Shown here: positions 51,647 through 60,520 of the stretch, piece after piece
Layout: the number at the start of each line of letters is the position of its first letter
How positions within the stretch are numbered: position 1 is the first letter of the stretch
Assembly (NCBI GenBank): GCA_016287075.1
Contig: JAEEVC010000010.1
Coordinates: forward strand, 28,704-92,703
Source of the DNA: Bacteroidales bacterium
Lineage (GTDB): Bacteria > Bacteroidota > Bacteroidia > Bacteroidales > UBA932
DNA length: 64,000 nt
Reading direction: 5' to 3'
Program-made: the position numbers and the translations under genes
Notes under the pieces: generated by a model
Told to the model about the DNA's origin: nothing
Databases searched by the model: none
The model's input: the letters and a program-made list of their open reading frames with translations, nothing else

Positions 51647-52723
51647 ATGGGTCTCATTCTCAAGAAGCGCATCCGGCAGGCCATGGATCCGAAGGACATC
51701 CTGGTCAGCCAGCTGATCCTTGCGCTCTGCATCGTCCTGGTCGCCCTGAACGTCGCGTTCTTCGTGTTCTTCCCGCGGCTCATGGCGCCGGTTTCCATCG
51801 TCCTGTCCAATGCCATTACCCTGCTCCTGACCGCCATCGCCTTCCGTCCCGCCAGCACCCTTATCCAGAAGACGCTGGCCCGGCGGCAGGAGGAACTGCT
51901 GGCCCAGGCGGAAAAGGAGAAAGCCATGCAGCAGCGGCTGGATCTGCTGGAGAGCGAAAAAAGGGAACTGGAAAGCCGCCTGGACACCCGCGCCCAGACG
52001 ACCGCGGCATCCGGCGACCTGAACTTCACGTTCAAGCTGGAGCAGATGGAATATGCGAAGAAAGGATACATCGTCAAGGAAGAGAACCTGGACGCCCTCC
52101 GCACGGACGAGCGCTTCCGCGCATTGGTCCCCGACATCAGCCTGCTCGACAAGATGCTCAGCGCCATCAAGCTGAAGGAGAACGGCGTCCGCAAGATCCT
52201 CTACCTGCGCAAATATTATTACAAGGTATCCATCGGCATCGATTTCAGCAAGGTCAAATTCTCCTTCGACGGGGACCGGATCCTCTTCTCCGGCGTCAAG
52301 TTCACCCGCCTGCACGACATCTCCGGCGAGCTGACCCCGGACCCGGGCGACATCAACCACTGCTGGGTCCTGGACACCAACGAGGACGAAGGACGCGCGG
52401 AAATCCTGCAATCCTTTGATTATGACCAGCTTCGATACACCTACGAAGACCTGCAGGAGCTGGAAACCCGGAAAAGCCTGGACGAAGAGGCCGGCAGCCT
52501 GTGCGAGCAGTACACGTCCGTCTTCCGCAGGAATATCGCCGCCCGCTTCCCCCAGGTCGGCTTCGTGGACAGCATCGAGGACAGCGACACGACCTGGTAC
52601 GCGCTCAAGGACGGTTCCGCCTACCTGATGGTCCGCGACGTCACGGCCAACATGATGCAGCTCTCCAACGTCATCGAATCCATCGCAACCAGCGACTCCC
52701 CCGCCGGGGACAAAAAAAGCTGA
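51647..52723 (+). CDS. Membrane-anchored coiled-coil protein of unknown function
   Basis: The 358-residue product has two hydrophobic segments (about 20-43 and 48-66) forming a membrane hairpin. A charged coiled coil follows (about 70-115, RQEELLAQAEKEKAMQQRL). The soluble, acidic C-terminal domain (about 125-350) contains SIGIDFSKVKFSFDGDRIL and FPQVGFVDSIEDSDTTWYAL. I do not recognise the family; DUF4230-like envelope proteins have a comparable layout but I cannot assert this. The ATG at 51647 is used, not the TTG at 51638. Its stop lies inside a strong terminator stem. Confidence 0.68.
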   Translation: MGLILKKRIRQAMDPKDILVSQLILALCIVLVALNVAFFVFFPRLMAPVSIVLSNAITLLLTAIAFRPASTLIQKTLARRQEELLAQAEKEKAMQQRLDLLESEKRELESRLDTRAQTTAASGDLNFTFKLEQMEYAKKGYIVKEENLDALRTDERFRALVPDISLLDKMLSAIKLKENGVRKILYLRKYYYKVSIGIDFSKVKFSFDGDRILFSGVKFTRLHDISGELTPDPGDINHCWVLDTNEDEGRAEILQSFDYDQLRYTYEDLQELETRKSLDEEAGSLCEQYTSVFRRNIAARFPQVGFVDSIEDSDTTWYALKDGSAYLMVRDVTANMMQLSNVIESIATSDSPAGDKKS

Positions 52724-52741
52724 CCGGTGCGGTCAGCTTTT
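52715..52741 (+). terminator. Intrinsic terminator overlapping the stop codon of the gene at 51647
   Basis: AAAAGCTGACC (52715-52725), loop GGTGC and GGTCAGCTTTT (52731-52741) form a perfect 11-bp stem. The TGA at 52721-52723 is inside the left arm. It may also work for the minus-strand DUF4332 gene ending at 52762. Confidence 0.88.
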
Positions 52742-52761
52742 CCGTTCAGATCGGTACACGA

Positions 52762-53169
52762 TCAATAGGTGACCTTCGGCTCGAGGGCCTTGGCAGCGTC
52801 GATGTAGCGCTGGACCTCGACCTCGACCGGAACGCGGCGGGTCAGGTGTTTCTGCTCATTGACCTCGGCCATCTTGGCGGCGAGGTTCGCGGCGTTGCGG
52901 TTGCGGAGCTCCTTGACGGTGTCGACACCGGCGGCCTCGAGCAGCTCGGAGAACTGCGGGCCAACGCCCTTGATACGGAAGAGGTCAGCGTGGTTGACCC
53001 AGGTCAGGACGAGGTCGTGGCGGATGCCGGTGGCCTCCTCGATTTCCTGGCGGCCCTTCGCGGAGGCGCCTTTCTCAAGCAGCTGGGCGACGGTCTCAAT
53101 GCCGGCGGCGATGAGCTTCTCAGCGTAGACAGGGCCGATACCCTGGATGTCGATGATCTTGTAAGTCAT
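52762..53169 (-). CDS. DUF4332 domain helix-hairpin-helix protein
   Basis: The 135-residue protein has two helix-hairpin-helix-like units: IIDIQGIGPVYAEKLIAAGIETVAQLLEKG and LFRIKGVGPQFSELLEAAGVDTVKEL. This is the DUF4332 pattern (family of about 135-150 residues), probably nucleic-acid-binding, function unknown. Codon use looks like a well-expressed gene: TAccTTTG promoter, compact ORF, terminator shared with the convergent gene. It stands alone as a single-gene unit. Confidence 0.85.
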   Translation of the reverse strand: MTYKIIDIQGIGPVYAEKLIAAGIETVAQLLEKGASAKGRQEIEEATGIRHDLVLTWVNHADLFRIKGVGPQFSELLEAAGVDTVKELRNRNAANLAAKMAEVNEQKHLTRRVPVEVEVQRYIDAAKALEPKVTY

Positions 53170-53210
53170 ACTAAAGCGTGTTTTATGGGTTAATGTAAAT
53201 TTGCCGTCTC

Positions 53211-53218
53211 CAAAGGTA
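53211..53218 (-). promoter_or_regulatory. Bacteroidota -7 element for the DUF4332 gene
   Basis: TACCTTTG on the minus strand lies about 40 nt before the ATG at 53169. A TTTG-like -33 candidate occurs at 53241-53244 with 22-bp spacing, slightly long. Confidence 0.5.
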
Positions 53219-53250
53219 AGGAAAAAAAACGTGAATGCAACAAATTTAGT

Positions 53251-53946
53251 CTAAATTATTTCCTCGACGAGACGATACAGCCGTCCGGGCAGCAGGGCGC
53301 GGAATTGCGCCGCCGTTCCGGGCGGGACAAGCAGGGCGGAAAGATCCGTGCAGCCCTTGAAGGCATCCGGGCCGACAAACTGCAGCCCGGCCGGCAAAAC
53401 CAGCTCGTCGAGGGACTCGCAGCCCTGGAAAGCACCGGCCCCGATCGAGCGCAGTCCCTTGTTGAAACGCACATGATAAAGATTGAAGCAATCCTTGAAG
53501 GCACGGTCGCCGATCGACAGGAGGGCGGCCGGGCAGGCGATGGTTTCGAGCTCATAACAGGCCCGGAACGCCTCCGGACCGATCACGGCAAGGTTTTTCG
53601 GCAGGCGGATGCTGCGCAGCCATGCACATTCGCGGAAAGCCTCGCGGCCGATATGGGTCAGGGTGTCCGGAAGTTTCACCTTGTCCAGATAGGACGCCCG
53701 TTCCTCTTCCGGTATGGGTTTGCCGAAATGGTCGTTTTCGGCCATGTAGTCCTGGAAGGCAAAGACGCCGTCACAGAGGATACGGCAACCGGGACGGACG
53801 ACGACCTCGTTCGGAAAGTTTTCGGCATCAAGGAGTTTGCTGCCATCCGCGGAATAGGCGCAATTGTACCCGTCGTCCCAGACGTCATCCGAAACGGAAG
53901 AAAGGTGCGGCGCGGTATCCACCGCCAGCAACGCCTCGGGAGACAT
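53251..53946 (-). CDS. BspA-type leucine-rich-repeat (LRR_5) protein
   Basis: The 231-residue product has four or five LRR_5 repeats: LPDTLTHIGREAFRECAWL, LPKNLAVIGPEAFRACYEL, CPAALLSIGDRAFKDCFNL and LPAGLQFVGPDAFKGCTDL, each of about 23 residues. The family includes BspA-like surface proteins. Here, however, there is no signal peptide, so it is likely cytoplasmic. The gene lies 4 nt after the hypothetical gene at 53951-54415, on the same transcript. Confidence 0.8.
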   Translation of the reverse strand: MSPEALLAVDTAPHLSSVSDDVWDDGYNCAYSADGSKLLDAENFPNEVVVRPGCRILCDGVFAFQDYMAENDHFGKPIPEEERASYLDKVKLPDTLTHIGREAFRECAWLRSIRLPKNLAVIGPEAFRACYELETIACPAALLSIGDRAFKDCFNLYHVRFNKGLRSIGAGAFQGCESLDELVLPAGLQFVGPDAFKGCTDLSALLVPPGTAAQFRALLPGRLYRLVEEII

Positions 53947-53950
53947 GGCC

Positions 53951-54415
53951 TCAGAAGGATTTGAGGAATTCGACGTCCTTTTTGAGCATCACCTTCGGAT
54001 CCATCTGCCAGACCTTCTGGAAAAGCTTGAACTGGTAGGGCGGAGACAGGGTGACGACGTGCTCATGCTTGCTTTTCCGCCACCATTTGTAGAAACCGAC
54101 AGGGTCCGTGTCGTAAGGGATCCGGGCCTCGACACCGCTGCTGTAACCCGGGAAGTCGATCATGACCTTGAGCCCCATAATACGCTTATAATAAGCGAGG
54201 TCCGCACGGCGGAGCTTGCTGATGAGGGGGTTGAAGACTTCCAACTGGTCGACCTGGAGAACCTTGTCCCGGACAATCATCCGATGGATACGGACGGGGT
54301 CGGTGTTCAGCCACTCACCGATGCGGAGCGTCGTGGGAACACCTTCCATTTCCAAAGTAAGATAGTCTTCGGAAAAGTAAATCTTTTCGGAATCGACCGG
54401 GTAATTATCCTCCAT
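53951..54415 (-). CDS. Hypothetical protein, unassigned
   Basis: The 154-residue product (from the ATG at 54415) begins MEDNYPVDSEKIYFSEDYL and has no signal peptide, membrane segment or known motif. It contains WRKSKHEHVVTLSPPYQF, basic and aromatic, but nothing diagnostic. The ATG at 54436 overlaps the promoter (-7 at 54434-54441) and is rejected. It is the first gene of a two-gene unit with the LRR protein, so the two may interact. Confidence 0.6.
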   Translation of the reverse strand: MEDNYPVDSEKIYFSEDYLTLEMEGVPTTLRIGEWLNTDPVRIHRMIVRDKVLQVDQLEVFNPLISKLRRADLAYYKRIMGLKVMIDFPGYSSGVEARIPYDTDPVGFYKWWRKSKHEHVVTLSPPYQFKLFQKVWQMDPKVMLKKDVEFLKSF

Positions 54416-54433
54416 ACATAATGCGCATTGTTG

Positions 54434-54441
54434 CAAATATA
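54434..54441 (-). promoter_or_regulatory. Bacteroidota -7 element for the hypothetical/LRR pair
   Basis: TATATTTG on the minus strand lies 18 nt before the ATG at 54415. Confidence 0.6.
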
Positions 54442-54526
54442 GGGGAAAAAATCCATTTAAACAAGCCCGGATGCGGTTTTTATCCTTTTGTGCCCCGCTC
54501 CCCTTCCATTATCCATAAAAAAAACT

Positions 54527-54534
54527 TAAATTTG
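54527..54534 (+). promoter_or_regulatory. Bacteroidota -7 element for the pseudouridine synthase operon
   Basis: TAAATTTG lies 26 nt before the ATG at 54561. Genes from 54561 to 58438 are spaced by 4 nt or overlap, so this site probably drives four genes. Confidence 0.6.
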
Positions 54535-54560
54535 AAAGTTATCTCAAGAGTCATCGACAT

Positions 54561-55610
54561 ATGGAACAAACCGTCGGCCAGAAATTCACGGTGAACCGCG
54601 AGGCACCGCTGCTGCAATACCTGTTTGAACTGTTCCCGGACCAGAGCCGGACAGGGGTCAGGAACCTGCTCGGCAAGGGGCAGGTCGTCGTCAACGGCAC
54701 CGGCGTGACGGCCTTCGACCATCCCCTCCGCCCCGGAGACAGCCTGCTGATCCTTCCGAAGGGCATCTCCATCGCCCGCGCGACCAAGGCGGAAGCCGCA
54801 GATAAGATTGAAGCGGCCGGCGTGAGGATGGTCTACGAGGATGAATACCTGCTCGTCGTGGACAAGCCTTCCGGCCTCCCGACGATCCACAGCGGCGGTC
54901 CGAAATCCGGTCTTTCCATCCAGTATATCAAGGATTTGAAGACAAAGGGCGGGAAAGCCTCCAGGCTCGCACAGGACAACGGGCTGACCCTCTATTCCCT
55001 CCTCTATGAATATGTCCGCCAGCAGGCGAAAGCCCAGCGCAAGGAGGACCTAATCAGCGGACGGAAACCCGACCGCGGCGTCAAGAAGGTCTGGATCGTC
55101 CACCGCCTCGACAGGGGGACATCCGGACTCATCGTCTTTGCGAAGGACGAGCGGACGAAGGAACTGCTGCAGAGCAAGTGGCGGGATGCCGTGATCGAAC
55201 GCAAATACACAGCCGTCCTGGAAGGGATCCTGGAAGAGCCGGAAGGGACCGTCGAATCCTGGCTCTGGGAGCATCCCAAGTCCTTGAAAATGGTCTCCTC
55301 CCCCGTCGAGAAGAAGGATTCGCAGCACGCTGTGACCCATTATCGTGCCCTCCGGACGGTCCAGGTGGAGAAATACCCCTTCACCATCGCCGAGTTCGAG
55401 CTGGAAACCGGCCGGAAGAACCAGATCCGCGTCCATGCCGCCGACCTCGGCCATCCGGTGACGGGCGACTACAAATACGGTGCGGAGTTCGATCCCGTCG
55501 ACCGGCTCGCCCTCCATGCCAGTTCCCTCGTTTTCCGGCATCCGGTGACCGGCAAGGTCGTCCGCTGCAAGTCCCCCCTTCCGAAAGCCTTCTCCCGTTT
55601 TGACAAATAG
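54561..55610 (+). CDS. RluA/RluD-family RNA pseudouridine synthase with S4 domain
   Basis: The 349-residue enzyme has an N-terminal S4 RNA-binding region (about 10-75, SRTGVRNLLGKGQVVVNG). The catalytic domain has YLLVVDKPSGLP, VHRLDRGTSG with the catalytic Asp, and TGRKNQIRVHAADLGHPVTGD. It isomerises uridine in rRNA or tRNA. The segment between LPTIHSG and HRLDRG is about 70 residues, longer than in the shortest homologues. The site specificity is not readable from sequence. Confidence 0.88.
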   Translation: MEQTVGQKFTVNREAPLLQYLFELFPDQSRTGVRNLLGKGQVVVNGTGVTAFDHPLRPGDSLLILPKGISIARATKAEAADKIEAAGVRMVYEDEYLLVVDKPSGLPTIHSGGPKSGLSIQYIKDLKTKGGKASRLAQDNGLTLYSLLYEYVRQQAKAQRKEDLISGRKPDRGVKKVWIVHRLDRGTSGLIVFAKDERTKELLQSKWRDAVIERKYTAVLEGILEEPEGTVESWLWEHPKSLKMVSSPVEKKDSQHAVTHYRALRTVQVEKYPFTIAEFELETGRKNQIRVHAADLGHPVTGDYKYGAEFDPVDRLALHASSLVFRHPVTGKVVRCKSPLPKAFSRFDK

Positions 55611-55614
55611 CCCC

Positions 55615-56535
55615 ATGAAAACGTTTTCCATCCCCGGAGCCTCGGACTCCATCACCCTTTCCATCGCCGTCACACGACCCGTCGATACACCGAAAGCGAT
55701 TCTTCAAATGGTTCATGGAATGGCCGAACACAAAGGAAGATACATTGCTATGATGGAGTATCTTTCCGAGCGGGGGTACATCTGTGTCATGAACGATCTG
55801 CGGGGGCATGGGCAGACCGCCGCGGGCGAGGCCGACCTGGGCTATCTGGACAAGGGAGGCTGGCGCGGCATGGTGGACGACATCTTCTGCGTCACGGAAT
55901 GGATCCGCAGGCAGTACCCCTCCCTTCCCCTCTACCTGTTCGGCCACAGCATGGGTTCCCTGATTGTCCGCGAGTATTGCAAGGAACACGACAAGGCCAT
56001 CGACGGCCTGATCGTCTGCGGCAGTCCGAGCGCCAACGGCGCGGTCGGCATCGCCCGCTTCCTGGCCTGGACGGTCAAACTGTTCAAGGGGACCCGGCAC
56101 CGCTCGAACCTGCTGGCAGGCCTTTCTACCGGCGCCTATAACAAGAAATTCCGCAAGGAAGGCTCCCCCAATGCCTGGATCTGCTCCGATCCTGCCGTCG
56201 TCGATGCCTATGACAGGGATCCGCTCTGCGGTTTCCCCTTCACGGCCAACGGCTATGCCGGCCTGTTCGGCCTGTTGCAGGATGTCTATTCCGAGAACGG
56301 TTGGAAGGTGGAGAACCCTTCCCTCCCGGTCCATTTCATCGCAGGGGCCTATGATCCCTGCATCGGCAGCATCGCGAAATTCTCCGCTGCGGTGAGTTTC
56401 TTCCGCGCACGGGGCTACCGGAACGTCTCCAGCAAGGTGTACCCGAACATGCGGCACGAAATCCACAACGAGACCGGCAAGGAAGCCGTCTGGCAGGACA
56501 TCGCCAAGACCCTCGACGCATGGCGGGAGAAGTGA
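55615..56535 (+). CDS. Alpha/beta hydrolase (serine aminopeptidase S33/monoacylglycerol lipase-like)
   Basis: The 306-residue protein has LQMVHGMAEHKGRY (oxyanion region), LRGHGQT, FGHSMGSLIVREY with the nucleophile Ser, and a late YPNMRHEIHNE with the catalytic His. This is the Hydrolase_4 layout, which often covers lysophospholipases and monoacylglycerol lipases. It is cytoplasmic. The ATG at 55615 lies 4 nt after the synthase gene, preferred over the ATG at 55600. Its end overlaps tcdA by 16 bp. Confidence 0.85.
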   Translation: MKTFSIPGASDSITLSIAVTRPVDTPKAILQMVHGMAEHKGRYIAMMEYLSERGYICVMNDLRGHGQTAAGEADLGYLDKGGWRGMVDDIFCVTEWIRRQYPSLPLYLFGHSMGSLIVREYCKEHDKAIDGLIVCGSPSANGAVGIARFLAWTVKLFKGTRHRSNLLAGLSTGAYNKKFRKEGSPNAWICSDPAVVDAYDRDPLCGFPFTANGYAGLFGLLQDVYSENGWKVENPSLPVHFIAGAYDPCIGSIAKFSAAVSFFRARGYRNVSSKVYPNMRHEIHNETGKEAVWQDIAKTLDAWREK

Positions 56536-57272
56536 TCTACGAGCGGACGGAACGCCTGGTCGGGCCGGAGGTCATGCAACGCCTCCAATCCGCGCGCGTT
56601 ATCCTCTTCGGCATCGGCGGGGTCGGCAGCTGGTGCGCGGAAGCGCTTGTCCGTTCGGGCGTTACGAATCTTGCCATCGTCGATGCGGACCGGATCGGCG
56701 CGACCAATGTCAACCGGCAGCTGATGGCGACCTCCGCCAACATCGGCGCCTCGAAAGTCGCCGAGATGAAAGCCCGGCTGCTTTCGGTCAATCCGGCGGC
56801 GGACATCCGCGCCATCGAGGATGTCTATACGGATGAGACGCGGGAACGGTTCGCCCTGGAGACGTATGACTACATCATCGACGCCATCGATTCCCTGAAG
56901 GACAAGGCCTCCCTCATCCTCCGGGCGACGGATACCCGCGCGACGTTCTTCTCTTCCATGGGCGCAGCCCTCAAGCTCGACCCCACCCAGGTGCGGGTCG
57001 CCGAGTTCTGGGAGGTGCGCGGCTGTCCGCTCGGGGCGGCGCTCCGCAAGCGATACCGCAAACAGAACACCTTGCCAGCCAAGAAGTTCCTCTGCGTCTA
57101 TGACCCCGAGGTGCTCCCCAACCTCGGACCGGACCCGGATCCCGAAGCCGATCCTGGCCTCTTCCACAAGGCGCAGGTCAACGGGACGGCGGCGCCGGTC
57201 ACCGGCATTTTCGGCCTGACCCTCGCCGGACTCGTCCTGCAAGACATTTACCGGAAAACCTTACACAAATGA
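56520..57272 (+). CDS. tcdA: tRNA threonylcarbamoyladenosine dehydratase (TcdA/CsdL), ThiF-family
   Basis: The 250-residue E1-like protein has a Rossmann ATP site GIGGVGSWCAEALVRSG, DADRIGATNVNRQL, VYTDETRERF and LDPTQVRVAEFWEVRGCPLGAALRKRYRK. The ERTERLVGPEVMQRL start and the KAQVNGTAAPVTGIFGLTLAG end match TcdA, which cyclises t6A to ct6A in tRNA by ATP-driven dehydration. It starts inside the hydrolase gene and ends overlapping the transporter gene by 4 bp. Confidence 0.9.
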   Translation: MAGEVIYERTERLVGPEVMQRLQSARVILFGIGGVGSWCAEALVRSGVTNLAIVDADRIGATNVNRQLMATSANIGASKVAEMKARLLSVNPAADIRAIEDVYTDETRERFALETYDYIIDAIDSLKDKASLILRATDTRATFFSSMGAALKLDPTQVRVAEFWEVRGCPLGAALRKRYRKQNTLPAKKFLCVYDPEVLPNLGPDPDPEADPGLFHKAQVNGTAAPVTGIFGLTLAGLVLQDIYRKTLHK

Positions 57273-58438
57273 AGAAATTCCATATCGGCCTCCTGCCGCG
57301 CATCCTCATCGCCATCGTCCTCGGCATCCTCTGCGGGCTGTTTTTCCCGCAGGGACTCGTGCGCGGCTTTGCGACCTTCAACAGCATCTTCTCCAACCTG
57401 CTCGGCTTCTTCATCCCGATCATCATCATCGGGCTGGTGACGCCGGCCATCGCGGACATCGGCCACGGCGCCGGGAAGCTGCTGGTCGTCACCGTGTTGA
57501 TCGCTTACCTCGATACCATTTTCGCCGGCTGCGTGTCCTACGCGACCAGCGTGTCCCTGTTCCCGAAACTCATTCCCGCGAATGCGGGCATGGACCTCGC
57601 GGAGATGTCCGGCGGCGTGGACCCGTACTTCAGCATCAACATCCCTCCGCTGATGGACGTGATGACCTCGCTCGTGCTGGCCTTCACCATCGGCCTCGGC
57701 ATCGCCTTCTTCAAGTCGCCGCACCTCAAGGAGATCGCCAGCGAATTCAAGGACATCGTCGTGAAGGCGATCGAGACGGTGATCATCCCGCTCCTGCCCG
57801 TCTATATCTTCGGCATCTTCCTCGGAATGACCCATACCGGCCAGGCGATGCGCGTCATCAAGGTTTTCATCGCCATCATCGGCGTCATCTTCGTGCTGCA
57901 CATCCTGCTGCTGGTGTTCCAGTACTGCATCGCGGGCGCCGTCGCGAAGAAGAATCCCTTCCGGCTCCTCGGGACCATGCTCCCCGCCTATTTCACGGCC
58001 CTCGGCACCTCCTCCTCCGCGGCGACGATCCCCGTCACCCTCAAGCAGACGGTCGCCAACGGCGTCAGTGAGGAGATCGCCGGCTTCAGCGTCCCGCTCT
58101 GCGCCACCATCCACCTGTCGGGCAGCACGCTGAAAATCGTCGCCTGCGCGGTTGCGCTGATGCTGATGCAGGGTATGCCCTTCGATTTCGGGATGTTCCT
58201 CGGCTTCATCCTGATGCTGGGAATCATGATGGTCGCGGCGCCCGGGGTGCCCGGCGGCGCCATCATGGCCGCGCTCGGCATCCTCTCCTCGATGCTCGGT
58301 TTCGGGCAGGAGGAACAGGCGCTGATGATCGCGCTTTACATCACCATGGACAATTTCGGCACGGCCTGCAATGTGACCGGAGACGGCGCCATCGCCATCG
58401 TGCTCGACCGCCTGTTCAAACCGGGTCCACGTCAATGA
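57269..58438 (+). CDS. Dicarboxylate/amino acid:cation symporter (DAACS family)
   Basis: The 389-residue inner-membrane protein has about eight membrane segments and two re-entrant hairpins. The HP1 motif TALGTSSSAATIPVTL and the substrate/Na+ site DNFGTACNVTGDGAIAIVLD are both intact, as in GltP/SstT. The substrate (Asp, Glu, Ser/Thr or dicarboxylate) is not decidable from these motifs. It overlaps tcdA by 4 bp and priA by 23 bp on the other strand. Confidence 0.9.
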   Translation: MKKFHIGLLPRILIAIVLGILCGLFFPQGLVRGFATFNSIFSNLLGFFIPIIIIGLVTPAIADIGHGAGKLLVVTVLIAYLDTIFAGCVSYATSVSLFPKLIPANAGMDLAEMSGGVDPYFSINIPPLMDVMTSLVLAFTIGLGIAFFKSPHLKEIASEFKDIVVKAIETVIIPLLPVYIFGIFLGMTHTGQAMRVIKVFIAIIGVIFVLHILLLVFQYCIAGAVAKKNPFRLLGTMLPAYFTALGTSSSAATIPVTLKQTVANGVSEEIAGFSVPLCATIHLSGSTLKIVACAVALMLMQGMPFDFGMFLGFILMLGIMMVAAPGVPGGAIMAALGILSSMLGFGQEEQALMIALYITMDNFGTACNVTGDGAIAIVLDRLFKPGPRQ

Positions 58439-60491
58439 CGATGTGTCCCGGGTACTTGCGGTCCTTTTCGAATCCGGCGAGAAGGGCCGCAATCCTTTTT
58501 TTGGTAGCGGTCAGGGCGCGGTCACGCGGAAGGAGGAGGCGGATGTGGCGGATGGATTCACCGGCCAGCCGGTCCACGACGGGCGCATAGGGCCCCGTCA
58601 CATTCGGCGCCACCGTCGCCAGTTCGCCCGCAAGGGCCCTGGAAAGCGCTTCCAGGCGCTTTTCATTCGCATCCCGGACGATGACCTTGACCAGGCGGGA
58701 ATACGGCGGATAGAAGAACAGCCGGCGTTCGGCGAGCAGGGTCGGCGCATCGCCGCCGTCCTGAAGGCGGGCCAGGACCGGATGGTCCGGTTCGCGGGTC
58801 TGGATCAGCAGGAGGCCCTGTTTGCCGCGACGGCCGGAGCGGCCGCGGAACTGCTCGAGGAGCTGCCAGGCGCGCTCGTCCGCCCGGAAGTCCTGCTGCC
58901 CGAGCAGGCTGTCCGCCTGGATGACGGCGACAAGCGATAAACCGCTGAAATCGAATCCCTTCGTCACGATCTGGGTCCCGACGAGGATATCGATTTCGCC
59001 GGCCGCGAAGGCATGGATGATGCGGGACTCGTCCGCATCCGGGGTATCGCTGTCGAGGCGCGCGACACGGGCATCGGGGAACACGGCCGCCAGCTCTTCT
59101 TCGATTCGCTGGGTCCCCGCCCCGAGCTGCTGGAGCGCGCCGCCGCAGTGGGCGCAGACGCCCGTATAAGGCGCCGTATAGCCGCAATGATGGCAGACCA
59201 TCCGTCCGTCCAGGTGATAGCTCAACGGGACGTTGCAGTGGGGACACTTGACAATCGTGCCGCATTCTTCACACTGGAGGGACGGCGCATAGGAACGGCG
59301 GGCGCGGAGGACGACCGCCTGCCCGCCCTCCTTGAGGACGCGGTCGATCTCGAAGAGCAGCTTGCGGGAAAGATGGCCGACCATCCCGCGCTTTTTCCGC
59401 TCGGCCACCGTGTCGATCACCCGCACTTCCGGCTGCTCCCCATGATAAAAGCGTTCCTTCAGGACAACATGCGCAAAGCGCCCGTTTTCAGCATTATACA
59501 AAGACTCCAAGGATGGAGTCGCGCTGCCCAGGACGACCTGGGCGCCATGGATCCCGGCAAGCATGATGGCCGTGTCGCGGCCGTTGTACCGGGGCGCCGG
59601 CGCATCCTGTTTATAAGAGGTGTCGTGCTCTTCATCGACAACGATGAGGCCGAGGTCGTGATGGGGCAGGAACAGGGCGGAACGTGTTCCCAGGACGATG
59701 GCGGGGCGGCCTTTCCGGAGGATGGCGGCAATTTCCCGCTTCCGGACCGGGGACACGGCGGAATGGAACAGCAGCACGTCCGGGAACACCGAGCGAATCC
59801 GCTCCTCCAACTGGCGGCTCAGGGCGATTTCCGGCACCAGGAACAGTACGCTGCGGCCGGCCTCCAGCGTTTCCCGGGCCAGTTTCAGATAGACTTCCGT
59901 CTTGCCGGATCCGGTGACGCCCTCCAACAGGGTCGTCTTCGGGAAGGCCTCCTTGATAGCTTGATACACAGTTTGTTGCGCCGGCGTCAGCGACGGGGCT
60001 TCCGGCGCGGTCATGGCGCTTCGCTCCGGATGCAGTTCCTGTTCTATCCGGTCGATGACCGCCTTGTAGCGGACGCGCGTCTCTTCTTTCCGCGCCCGTT
60101 GCATCTTTTCCTGATAAGCAGCGAGCCGGGCCTCCAGCCGCTCCCGGTTCCGGGCGCCGGTCTCTTCCTGCTCGATCTTGAAAGTGGGATAGGCGGCCTT
60201 ATAGACCTCGCCGACGGAACAGAGATAATATTCCGCCACACAGCGCCAGAAGGCGATTTCCCGCTCGGAGACATCGGGAAGACGGGCTACGCGCTCCCCC
60301 GCCTGCCGGATCCGGGAAATCTCCGTTTCCGGCGCGACATCGACGGCGCTCACGACACCGACATACCGCCTTCCGGCGAAGAGAACGGAGACGCGCATCC
60401 CGGCCGTAAGACCGGCGTCGTCGGTCCAGTAGCATGGCTCCCAGTCCAGTTTCAGGGGCAGAATCACCCGGATATATCTCCGCTCGTCCAT
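58416..60491 (-). CDS. priA: Primosomal protein N' (PriA) replication restart helicase
   Basis: From the ATG at 60491 the protein has 691 residues, near the usual length. It shows the N-terminal DNA-binding domain, Walker A GVTGSGKT (about 190-198), DEEH (286-289), zinc cysteines from Cys407 to about 447 (CEECGTIVKCPHC, CHHCGY, CAHCGG) and helicase motifs VGTQIVTKGFDF and QFRGRSGR. PriA reloads the replisome at stalled forks. The longer start to 60533 is not used because it would overlap the divergent symporter gene. Confidence 0.95.
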   Translation of the reverse strand: MDERRYIRVILPLKLDWEPCYWTDDAGLTAGMRVSVLFAGRRYVGVVSAVDVAPETEISRIRQAGERVARLPDVSEREIAFWRCVAEYYLCSVGEVYKAAYPTFKIEQEETGARNRERLEARLAAYQEKMQRARKEETRVRYKAVIDRIEQELHPERSAMTAPEAPSLTPAQQTVYQAIKEAFPKTTLLEGVTGSGKTEVYLKLARETLEAGRSVLFLVPEIALSRQLEERIRSVFPDVLLFHSAVSPVRKREIAAILRKGRPAIVLGTRSALFLPHHDLGLIVVDEEHDTSYKQDAPAPRYNGRDTAIMLAGIHGAQVVLGSATPSLESLYNAENGRFAHVVLKERFYHGEQPEVRVIDTVAERKKRGMVGHLSRKLLFEIDRVLKEGGQAVVLRARRSYAPSLQCEECGTIVKCPHCNVPLSYHLDGRMVCHHCGYTAPYTGVCAHCGGALQQLGAGTQRIEEELAAVFPDARVARLDSDTPDADESRIIHAFAAGEIDILVGTQIVTKGFDFSGLSLVAVIQADSLLGQQDFRADERAWQLLEQFRGRSGRRGKQGLLLIQTREPDHPVLARLQDGGDAPTLLAERRLFFYPPYSRLVKVIVRDANEKRLEALSRALAGELATVAPNVTGPYAPVVDRLAGESIRHIRLLLPRDRALTATKKRIAALLAGFEKDRKYPGHIVIDVDPV

Positions 60492-60520
60492 CGTTTTGCG
60501 AAGATAAGCAAAAGTTTTAT

